Source: Saccharothrix australiensis (GTDB taxonomy: Bacteria > Actinomycetota > Actinomycetes > Mycobacteriales > Pseudonocardiaceae). From it: a DNA stretch of 64,000 nucleotides. Of this stretch, positions 26,343-33,957 are shown in pieces. The stretch spans positions 620,001 to 684,000 of the forward strand of contig NZ_RBXO01000001.1 of assembly GCF_003634935.1 (NCBI RefSeq). Reading direction: 5' to 3'. The notes beneath the pieces were generated by a model that saw only the letters and a program-made list of their open reading frames with translations, made no database searches and had not been told where the DNA came from. Position 1 is the first letter of the stretch. Every line of letters starts with the position of its first letter. Both the position numbers and the translations under genes were made by a program.

Positions 26343-28823
26343 TCAGGCGCTCGCTGTGTCGTCGGCTGCTGTGTCGTCCTCTGTGTCGTCGTCCTCTGCG
26401 CCACCTGCGCCCGTGCTGGCTGCTCCGGTGCCGTCGGTCGTCGGGTGGTCGGTCGTGGTCAGGCCGGCGGCACCACCGAGTCGGCCGTGCCGGGCGTCGT
26501 GGGAGTTCTCCCCGACAACCCCGAGCACGACGTCCAGCACGGCCACCCCGCCCGCCTTGTCCAGCGGCTCGTTGCCGTTGCCGCACTTCGGTGACTGCAC
26601 GCAGGACGGGCACCCGGCCGGGCACGCGCAGGAAGCGATGGCCTCCCTCGTCGCGGCCAGCCACGGGACCACCGCGGCGAACCCGCGGTCGGCGAAACCG
26701 GCGCCACCAGGGTGACCGTCGTGCACGAACACCGTCGCCTCGCCGGTGTCCTGGTGCAGCGCGGTCGAGACGCCGCCGATGTCCCACCGGTCGCACGTCG
26801 CGAACAGGGGTAGCAGGCCGATCGCCGCGTGCTCGGCGGCGTGCAGCGCGCCGGGGACGCGCGCCGGGGTCAGGCCGGCGCCCCCCGGCGCGCTGCCCAG
26901 CAGGTCCGCGTCGACCGTGTACCAGACCGCCCTGGTGCGCAGGGTCTGCGCGGGCAGGTCGAGCGGCACCGAGTCGACCACCTGGCCGGACGGCAGCTTC
27001 CGCAGGTAGCCGACCACCTGCGAGGTCACCTCGACCTCGCCCAGGCACACCGTCACGCCGTCGTACCGACGTTCCTCCACCGTCCGCACGACGACGATGT
27101 CCTTGGTGTCGCGGGCCGTGGTCGACCAGTCCGGCTTCTCCGCGTGCACCAGCGCGATGCCGCTCTCCAAGTCCAGCCGGTCGACCACGTACGACTCGCC
27201 CTGGTGCAGGTACACGGCCCCGTCGTGCACCGTCCAGCACGCCGCGCCCGGATCGACCGTGCCGAGCATCCGGCCCGAGTCGCCCTCGACGACCACGACC
27301 TGCTCGCCGCCGGAGCCGCGGATGTCCACCTCGGCGTGCGGCCGGTCGTGGGACGTCCAGTACCAGCCGTTCGGCCTGCGTCGCAGCACCTTCCGCGCCA
27401 CCATGTCCGCCAGCACCGCCCGCGCCGCGTCGCCGCCGAACTCGTCCAGCCCGTCCGCGGTCAACGGCAGCTCGGCCGCCGCGCACGCCAGGTGCGGTTC
27501 CAGGACGTACGGGTTGGTCGGGTCGAGGACCGTCGCCTCCACCGGCTTGTCCAGCACCGCCGCCGGGTTGTGCACCAGGTACGTGTCCAACGGGTCGTCG
27601 CGCGCCACGAACACCACCAGCGCGTCGGAGTCGCCGGTCCGGCCCGCCCGCCCCGCCTGCTGCCAGAACGACGCCAGCGTGCCCGGAAAACCCGCCACGA
27701 CCACGGCGTCCAGGCCGGCGATGTCGACGCCCAGCTCCAGCGCGTTGGTCGTCGCCACCCCCAGCAGGTCACCACCGGACAGGGCGCGCTCCAGCGCACG
27801 CCGCTCCTCCGGCAGGTACCCGCCCCGGTACGCCGCGACCCGCGCCGACAGCTCCGGGTCGACCTCCGCCAGCACGCGCCGCGCGCCCAGCGCCGTCAGC
27901 TCCGCGCCGACCCGCGACCGCACGAACGCCAGCGTCCGCGCGCCCTCCACGACGAGGTCCGCCAGGATGCGCGCCGTCTCCGCGCCCGCCGACCGCCGCA
28001 CGGGCGCCCCGTTCTCGCCTTCCAACTCGTCCAGCAGCGGCGGCTCCCACAGCGCCACCGTCCGCCCCGCGTGGGGCGAGCCGTCCTCCGTCACCGCCTC
28101 GCACGGCACGCCCGAGAGACGGGAAGCCGAAGTCGCCGGGTCGGCCACCGTCGCCGACGCGAGCACGAAGACCGGGTCCGCCCCGTACCGCCGCGCCACC
28201 CTCCGGAGCCTGCGCATCAGCAGCGCCACGTGCGAGCCGAACACGCCCCGGTACGCGTGGCACTCGTCGATCACCACGTACGACAGCCGCCGGAAGAACC
28301 TGATCCACCGCGCGTGGTTCGGCAGGACGCCCCGGTGCAGCATGTCCGGGTTGGTGAACACCCAGTTCGCGTGCGCCCTCACCCAATCGCGTTCAGCCAT
28401 CGGTGTGTCACCGTCGAACGACGCCGCGCGCACCCCCGGCACGCCGAGGGCCTCCACCGACCGCAATTGGTCCGCGCCCAGCGCCTTGGTGGGGGACAGG
28501 TACAGCGCGGTAGCCCTCGGATCACCGTGAATGGCGCTGAGCACCGGCAATTGGTATGCCAGCGACTTGCCCGAGGCGGTGCCCGTCGCGACCACCACGT
28601 GCCGCCCCGCCCACGCGTGCTCCGCCGCCTCGGCCTGGTGCCGCCACAGCTCCGGGACACCCCGTTCCACCAGCGCCGACACCACCTCCGCCGCCGCCCA
28701 GGACGGCCACGGCGCGGTGCGCGCCGACCGGGGCGGCAGATCGGTGCTGTGCGTCAACGGTGATTCGCCCACCGGTGTGCCGGCGAGGACCCGGTCCAGC
28801 AATCGACGTCCCTGGTTCGCCAC
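26343..28823 (-). CDS. SftH/MrfA-type superfamily 2 helicase (DUF1998)
   Basis: About 826 residues: Q-motif region, Walker A ATGTASGKSLAYQLPVL, DECH box VVIDECHAYRGVFG, motif III ASAT, motif VI QQAGRAGRTG, then a C-terminal DUF1998-type region ending in a zinc-binding four-cysteine motif (CACPAGCPSCVQSPKCGN). M. smegmatis SftH and B. subtilis MrfA (mitomycin repair) have this layout; both are 3'-5' translocases. Here an acidic Asp/Thr-rich tail follows. GTG 28823 was chosen where similarity begins; the 75 upstream in-frame residues look non-coding and no strong ribosome site is visible, so the start is uncertain. Matches Rv3649. Confidence 0.9.
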   Translation of the reverse strand: MANQGRRLLDRVLAGTPVGESPLTHSTDLPPRSARTAPWPSWAAAEVVSALVERGVPELWRHQAEAAEHAWAGRHVVVATGTASGKSLAYQLPVLSAIHGDPRATALYLSPTKALGADQLRSVEALGVPGVRAASFDGDTPMAERDWVRAHANWVFTNPDMLHRGVLPNHARWIRFFRRLSYVVIDECHAYRGVFGSHVALLMRRLRRVARRYGADPVFVLASATVADPATSASRLSGVPCEAVTEDGSPHAGRTVALWEPPLLDELEGENGAPVRRSAGAETARILADLVVEGARTLAFVRSRVGAELTALGARRVLAEVDPELSARVAAYRGGYLPEERRALERALSGGDLLGVATTNALELGVDIAGLDAVVVAGFPGTLASFWQQAGRAGRTGDSDALVVFVARDDPLDTYLVHNPAAVLDKPVEATVLDPTNPYVLEPHLACAAAELPLTADGLDEFGGDAARAVLADMVARKVLRRRPNGWYWTSHDRPHAEVDIRGSGGEQVVVVEGDSGRMLGTVDPGAACWTVHDGAVYLHQGESYVVDRLDLESGIALVHAEKPDWSTTARDTKDIVVVRTVEERRYDGVTVCLGEVEVTSQVVGYLRKLPSGQVVDSVPLDLPAQTLRTRAVWYTVDADLLGSAPGGAGLTPARVPGALHAAEHAAIGLLPLFATCDRWDIGGVSTALHQDTGEATVFVHDGHPGGAGFADRGFAAVVPWLAATREAIASCACPAGCPSCVQSPKCGNGNEPLDKAGGVAVLDVVLGVVGENSHDARHGRLGGAAGLTTTDHPTTDGTGAASTGAGGAEDDDTEDDTAADDTASA

Positions 28824-29059
28824 GCAGCGCAGCTTCGCACACCGCGCCAACGTCACGGTTGCTTCCTGCGCGTATAACGGTGTGTGCACGTATCGGGACG
28901 CACTGTCGCGCCCTTGCGTCCTATGAATAGACTCCGCCGCTATCGCATCCAATGAGGGCTGCGTCACGTTGTGTCGGGGTTGACCGTCGTGGGTGAGGCC
29001 GGTCCCGGCGTAGCGCGGTGCCGCCCCCGTTGGGACTGGATAACTCACCAGGAGGACGG

Positions 29060-31360
29060 ATGTCCCGGCATTTCCTCGCGGAGGGCCTTGAGCTCTCCGG
29101 AGGTGACCAGGGCCTCGTGGCCGTGGTCGCCGTGGTCGCCCTGGCTGCCCTCGTCGTCGGATATGTGCTGCTCAGGGAGGTCCTGGCCGCCGGTCAGGGC
29201 ACCTCCAAGATGCAGGACATCGCCAAGGCGGTCCAAGAGGGCGCAGCGGCCTACCTCAACCGGCAGTTCCGCACGCTCGGCATTTTCGTCGTCATCGTGT
29301 TCGTGCTCCTGTTCGCGCTCCCCGCGGACGACATAGCGGAACGCATCGGCAGGTCGCTGTTCTTCATCGTCGGCGCGGGGTTCTCCGCGGCCATCGGCTA
29401 CCTGGGCATGTGGCTGTCCACCCGCGCGAACGTGCGCGTGGCCGCCGCCGCGCGGGACGCGCACGGGCGCGAGAAGGCCATGCGCGTCGCCTTCCGCACC
29501 GGCGGCGTGGTGGGCATGTTCACGGTCGGCCTCGGCCTGTTCGGCGCCGCCGTGGTCGTGCTGGTGTACACCGGTCAAGCCCCGAAGGTGCTGGAGGGCT
29601 TCGGGTTCGGCGCCGCGCTGCTCGCGATGTTCATGCGGGTCGGCGGCGGCATCTTCACCAAGGCCGCCGACGTCGGCGCGGACCTCGTCGGCAAGGTCGA
29701 GCAGAACATCCCCGAGGACGACCCGCGCAACGCGGCGACCATCGCGGACAACGTCGGCGACAACGTCGGCGACTGCGCGGGCATGGCGGCCGACCTGTTC
29801 GAGTCCTACGCGGTGACGCTCGTGGCGTCGCTGATCCTCGGCACGGCCGCGTTCGGCGCGAAGGGCCTGCTGTTCCCGCTGATCGTCCCGGCGATCGGCG
29901 TCCTCACGGCGGTCATCGGCGTGTACATCACCAGCGCCCGCACCGGCGAGAACGGCCTGACGGCGATCAACCGCTCGTTCTACATCTCGGCCGTCATCTC
30001 GGCCGTGCTGTGCACCGTGGCGGCGTTCGTCTTCCTGCCCAGCTCGTTCGGCGAGCTGAAGGGCGTGTCCGAGGACATCGGCGCGACGCCGGGCAACCCG
30101 GCCCTGATCGCGGCCGTCGCGGTGATCATCGGCATCGTGCTGGCGGGCGTCATCCTCTGGCTGACCGGCTACTTCACCGGCACCGAGCACAAGCCGGTCA
30201 ACGAGGTCGGCAGGACGTCGCTGACCGGCGCGGCGACCGTGATCCTCGCCGGCATCTCGGTCGGCTTCGAGTCGGCGGTGTACACGGCGCTGGTCATCGG
30301 CGGCGCGGTGTACGGCGCGTTCCTGCTGTCCGGCTCGGTCGTCGTGGCGCTGTTCGCGGTGGCGCTCGCGGGCTGCGGCCTGCTGACCACCGTCGGCGTC
30401 ATCGTCGCGATGGACACCTTCGGCCCGGTCTCGGACAACGCGCAGGGCATCGCCGAGATGTCCGGCGACGTGGACGGCGACGGCGCGCAGATCCTCACCG
30501 AGCTGGACGCGGTCGGCAACACCACCAAGGCCATCACCAAGGGCATCGCGATCGCGACCGCCGTGCTGGCGGCCACCGCCCTGTTCGGCTCCTACAAGGA
30601 CGCCATCGAGAAGGCGCTGGGCAAGGTCGGCGGCGTGTTCCAGGACGCCGACTTCGTCTCCTTCACGCCGAACGTGCTGGTCGGGCTCGTGATCGGCGCG
30701 GCCGTGGTGTTCATGTTCTCCGGCCTGGCCGTGAACGCCGTGACGCGCGCCGCCGGCGCGATCGTGTTCGAGGTGCGCCGCCAGTTCCGCGACAACCCCG
30801 GCATCATGGACGGTTCCGTGAAGCCGGAGTACGGCAAGGTCGTGGACATCTGCACCAAGGACTCGCTGCGCGAGCTGGCCACGCCCGGCCTGCTCGCGGT
30901 GATGGCGCCGATCGCGGTCGGGTTCGGCCTCGGCGTCGGCCCGCTGGCGGGCTACCTGGCGGGCGCCATCGCGACCGGCACCCTGATGGCGGTGTTCCTG
31001 GCCAACTCGGGTGGCGCGTGGGACAACGCGAAGAAGCTGGTGGAGGACGGCAACCACGGCGGCAAGGGCTCCGACGCCCACGCGGCCACGGTCATCGGCG
31101 ACACCGTCGGCGACCCGTTCAAGGACACGGCGGGCCCGGCGATCAACCCGCTGATCAAGGTGATGAACCTGGTGTCGGTGCTGATCGCGCCCGCGATCAT
31201 CACCTACTCGGTGGGTTCGTCCGCCTCGGCCGGCGTGCGGTACACCATCGCGCTGGTCGCGGCGGCGGTCATCGTCGCCGCGGTGGTCGTGTCCAAGCGG
31301 CGCGGCACCGCGATCGCGGACTCGCCGGCGGAGACCACGGTGGCCAACGGGGCCGCGTGA
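29060..31360 (+). CDS. hppA: Membrane proton-pumping pyrophosphatase
   Basis: 766 residues with ~16 TM segments. The hydrolytic site is recognisable: GGGIFTKAADVGADLVGKVE, PEDDPRNAATIADNVGDNVG, DCAGMAADLFESY, and the C-terminal GDTVGDPFKDTAGPA. The segment GNTTKAITKG carries Lys where K+-dependent enzymes have Ala, so it should be the K+-independent, H+-pumping type. It couples pyrophosphate hydrolysis to a proton gradient. AGGAGG precedes ATG 29060. A soluble pyrophosphatase is also encoded in the window (48845-49348). Confidence 0.95.
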   Translation: MSRHFLAEGLELSGGDQGLVAVVAVVALAALVVGYVLLREVLAAGQGTSKMQDIAKAVQEGAAAYLNRQFRTLGIFVVIVFVLLFALPADDIAERIGRSLFFIVGAGFSAAIGYLGMWLSTRANVRVAAAARDAHGREKAMRVAFRTGGVVGMFTVGLGLFGAAVVVLVYTGQAPKVLEGFGFGAALLAMFMRVGGGIFTKAADVGADLVGKVEQNIPEDDPRNAATIADNVGDNVGDCAGMAADLFESYAVTLVASLILGTAAFGAKGLLFPLIVPAIGVLTAVIGVYITSARTGENGLTAINRSFYISAVISAVLCTVAAFVFLPSSFGELKGVSEDIGATPGNPALIAAVAVIIGIVLAGVILWLTGYFTGTEHKPVNEVGRTSLTGAATVILAGISVGFESAVYTALVIGGAVYGAFLLSGSVVVALFAVALAGCGLLTTVGVIVAMDTFGPVSDNAQGIAEMSGDVDGDGAQILTELDAVGNTTKAITKGIAIATAVLAATALFGSYKDAIEKALGKVGGVFQDADFVSFTPNVLVGLVIGAAVVFMFSGLAVNAVTRAAGAIVFEVRRQFRDNPGIMDGSVKPEYGKVVDICTKDSLRELATPGLLAVMAPIAVGFGLGVGPLAGYLAGAIATGTLMAVFLANSGGAWDNAKKLVEDGNHGGKGSDAHAATVIGDTVGDPFKDTAGPAINPLIKVMNLVSVLIAPAIITYSVGSSASAGVRYTIALVAAAVIVAAVVVSKRRGTAIADSPAETTVANGAA

Positions 31361-31377
31361 CCGGCTGACCGCACGGC

Positions 31378-31411
31378 GAGCGGGCGTCCTCCTCCGGGAG
31401 GGCGCCCGCTC
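31378..31411 (+). terminator. Hairpin after hppA
   Basis: GAGCGGGCG (31378-31386) pairs perfectly with CGCCCGCTC (31403-31411) with a short loop, 18 bp after the hppA stop. No U-tract follows, as is common for actinobacterial terminators. Confidence 0.55.
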
Positions 31412-31476
31412 CGACATGTGGGGCGGGGCCGGTGTGGGCACACTGTGGGTCCGACGTTTCGTGAGGAGAGTCCGTG

Positions 31477-32046
31477 ATGAGGTTCCGCCTTGCCGTCGTG
31501 GCCGCCGCCGGTGCGCTGGCCGCCGGGTGCGGGTCGGGCGGCGACGAGCCCGCCCCGTCGTCGGCGTCGGCCGGGGACCCCGTCGCCTACATGGACAAGG
31601 TGTGCGCGGCGGCCTCGTCCTTCGCGTCCGCGCCGAAGACGCCGCCGAGGCTGGACGCGAACGACCCGGCGAAGCTCAAGGCCGACATGAGCACCTACAT
31701 GGGCCAGATGGCGGACGCGTTCAACCAGAGCGCCACCCGGTTGCGGGAGGTCGGCCCGTCGCCGGTCGCGGGCGGCGACGAGCAGGTGTCGCGGATGGCG
31801 GGGACGTTCTCCGACATCGCCAAGTCGTTCGGCGACGCCAAGGTGGCCGTCGACTCGGCGGACGCCAACGACCCCGTGGGCGGCCTCCAGGCCGCCGGGG
31901 AGGCCATCTCGCGGCTGGACCAGTTCGCGGAGCCGCTGAAGCAGTTGGAGGCCACCCCGGAGCTGCGGGACGCCGCCGAGAAGGCCAGGTCCTGCCAGTC
32001 GCTGCGCACGCTGCGCCCGACGGACACCACCGCCCCGAGCTCGTAG
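31477..32046 (+). CDS. Small lipoprotein, unknown function (paralogue of next gene)
   Basis: 189 residues. Signal peptide with lipobox LAAGC (MRFRLAVVAAAGALAAGC), a Ser/Ala-rich linker, then an all-helical domain with two cysteines, one near the start (MDKVCAAASSF) and one near the end (ARSCQSLR), which may form a disulfide. ATG 31477 has GAGGAG 8 bp upstream; GTG 31474 is adjacent. It shares layout and the two-Cys pattern with the next gene, implying duplication. I do not recognise the family's function. Confidence 0.75.
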   Translation: MRFRLAVVAAAGALAAGCGSGGDEPAPSSASAGDPVAYMDKVCAAASSFASAPKTPPRLDANDPAKLKADMSTYMGQMADAFNQSATRLREVGPSPVAGGDEQVSRMAGTFSDIAKSFGDAKVAVDSADANDPVGGLQAAGEAISRLDQFAEPLKQLEATPELRDAAEKARSCQSLRTLRPTDTTAPSS

Positions 32047-32090
32047 TAGGTTCGACGGTCCGTCGATCCGGACAACGTGTGGGGGACTTC

Positions 32091-32708
32091 GTGAAGCAAC
32101 GCATCGCTCTGGCCGGGGTGTTCGCGGCCGTGCTCGTGACCGGGGCGTGCTCCGGATCGTCGGGGCCGGCCGGTTCCTCCACGGCGACGTCGGGGGCGAC
32201 GACGACCACGACGACGAGCGCGGCGGCCTCCGCCGACCCGGTGAAGTGGACGGGGACGTTCTGCACCGGCATCGCGCCGAGCATCGAGGGCGTGGTGAAG
32301 CTGCTGCAGACCCTGCTGGGCGGCGGCGCCACGGACCCGGCCGCGCAGAAGGCGGCGCTGCTGGAGTACGCCACCACGTCGGGCCGGTCGATGGCGGACG
32401 CCGGCGCGAAGCTGGCGGAGGTGGGCGCGCCCTCGCCGAACGCGCAGGCGCTGCACGACGAACTGGTGAAGTTCTTCACCGAATCGGGTAAAACGTGGAC
32501 CGCCGCGAGCGAAGGGCTCGCCAAGCTCGACCCGAACGACCCGGAGTTCGCCACCAAGCTGGAGCAGCTCGGCGGTGACGAGGCCGACCCGACCGAGCTC
32601 CAGGCGCAGATCAAGAAGCTCCAGGACGACCCGGTGCTGGGCGCCGCCTTCAAGGAGGCCCCCGAGTGCGCCGCGATGAGCGAGAAGCTCAAGGGTCTGG
32701 GCGGCTGA
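32091..32708 (+). CDS. Small lipoprotein, unknown function (paralogue of previous gene)
   Basis: 205 residues. Lipobox LVTGAC after a short leader, a Thr/Ser-rich linker, then a helical domain starting FCTGIAPSIEGV and ending ECAAMSEKLKGL, again with a Cys at each end. The DELVKFFTESGKTW and LDPNDPEFATKLEQL segments resemble the neighbour's helices. The 44-bp gap suggests co-transcription. It is an extracytoplasmic lipid-anchored protein by prediction; the role is unknown. Confidence 0.75.
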   Translation: MKQRIALAGVFAAVLVTGACSGSSGPAGSSTATSGATTTTTTSAAASADPVKWTGTFCTGIAPSIEGVVKLLQTLLGGGATDPAAQKAALLEYATTSGRSMADAGAKLAEVGAPSPNAQALHDELVKFFTESGKTWTAASEGLAKLDPNDPEFATKLEQLGGDEADPTELQAQIKKLQDDPVLGAAFKEAPECAAMSEKLKGLGG

Positions 32709-32898
32709 GCACCGCGTGACCCCGTCGCCGGCCGGTGACCCGCGTGGCCCGGCCGGTGACGCGTGTGCCGGAGGCCGGTGACGCGTGTGCCCCGCCCCGG
32801 CTCGCGTGACGACGGCGCGTGACCGGATCACCGGCCGGTGCGGTTTCGCCCGGTCGGAGACTGGCCGTGCTCGAACGTGTGTTCTACGCTGCCGGGTC

Positions 32899-33831
32899 GT
32901 GGGGCAACTGTCCTTCTTTTCGGCCGAGGCGCGCCCGCCCTGTGTCGCGGACCTGGCCGGGCTGCTGTGCGGGCCCGGTCGGGCGGCGGGCTTCGCGCGC
33001 GGTCGGGCGGCCCGGATCTCCGTGCGCCTGGAGGAGCGGTGGCGCGGGGTCGCCCTGGTCGCGGCCCTGGCCGAACGGGGCGTGCAGGCCCGGCTCGCGG
33101 TGGTCGAACACCCGGAGCCGGCCGACGACCCCGCCGACGACCGCGCCGAGCACCCCGCTGTCGAGGACCGCGCTGTCGAGGACCGCGCCGCCGAGCACCC
33201 GGCCACCGCTGCGGACCGCGTGCCGGCCGGGTCCGCCGCTGAAGGATTCCCCGCTGAAGGGTTCCCCGCCGAAAAGTTCCCCGCTGAAGAGTTCACCACC
33301 GATGAGTTCCCCGCCGACGGGTCCACCGATGACGTCCCCCCGGACGGGTTCCCCGACGACGAGGTCGTGCCCGAGGTGGCCGAGCCCGAAGGGGTGGTCT
33401 TCGGCCGGCCCGGATCGGGCGCGGCCCACCGGGACGCCGAACCGCGGGCGGCCCTGACCGCGGTCGGCGGCGTGCTGGAGGTCGCCACGGCCTTCCGCAC
33501 CGACCTGGCCGGGCTCGCCTCCCAGTGGCTCGTCGACGACGCCAAGGTGGTGCCGCCCGACTTCGCCCTGCACGGCGGCCTGCTGCGGCTGTGGGCGCTC
33601 GCGTCCGGCCGGTGGGCCGAGTCCGGGTACGTGCTGGGGCTGGACCCGGCCGCGCCCGCCACGCACGAGCCGCTGCAAAAGGCGTTGGCCGCGTCCGGGC
33701 TACCGGCGACACTGCTCAAGACCGGCGGACCGGCGCTCCGCGTGGTGGGCAGGCGGCGGCTGGCCCGGCTGGCGGAGCTGGTCGGACGTGCTCCGCGCGG
33801 GGTCGTCGAGCGCACCTGGCCGGCCGCGTAG
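32899..33831 (+). CDS. Conserved protein upstream of topA (Rv3647c-like) with acidic repeat insertion
   Basis: 310 residues. The N-terminus (GQLSFFSAEARPPCVADLAGLL) and C-terminal half (LASQWLVDDAKVVPPDFALHG, PALRVVGRRRLARLAELVG) resemble the conserved actinobacterial protein next to topA. Between them (about residues 75-180) is an acidic low-complexity insertion containing pentapeptide units FPAEG/FPAEK/FPAEE/FTTDE/FPADG, encoded by ~15-bp DNA repeats (about 33240-33325). The GTG start is chosen by similarity. Function unknown; linkage to topA is the only clue. Confidence 0.7.
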   Translation: MGQLSFFSAEARPPCVADLAGLLCGPGRAAGFARGRAARISVRLEERWRGVALVAALAERGVQARLAVVEHPEPADDPADDRAEHPAVEDRAVEDRAAEHPATAADRVPAGSAAEGFPAEGFPAEKFPAEEFTTDEFPADGSTDDVPPDGFPDDEVVPEVAEPEGVVFGRPGSGAAHRDAEPRAALTAVGGVLEVATAFRTDLAGLASQWLVDDAKVVPPDFALHGGLLRLWALASGRWAESGYVLGLDPAAPATHEPLQKALAASGLPATLLKTGGPALRVVGRRRLARLAELVGRAPRGVVERTWPAA

Positions 33832-33957
33832 CGGTCCTCCTGACGGTCGATCGGGCACAGTTGTGTCACCCTGTCCCGACCAGGGCTGCCCATGCGGCGA
33901 CAACGGACAGTGCACACTGGCGGGTCGGGACACAGTGTTCGGAGAGAGCGGGACGGC

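Noticed and set aside
29045..31441. Long open frame antisense to hppA (798 codons)
   Set aside because: Composition is Arg/His/Asp-rich without motifs, typical of antisense frames in GC-rich genes; the hppA frame has full family motifs.
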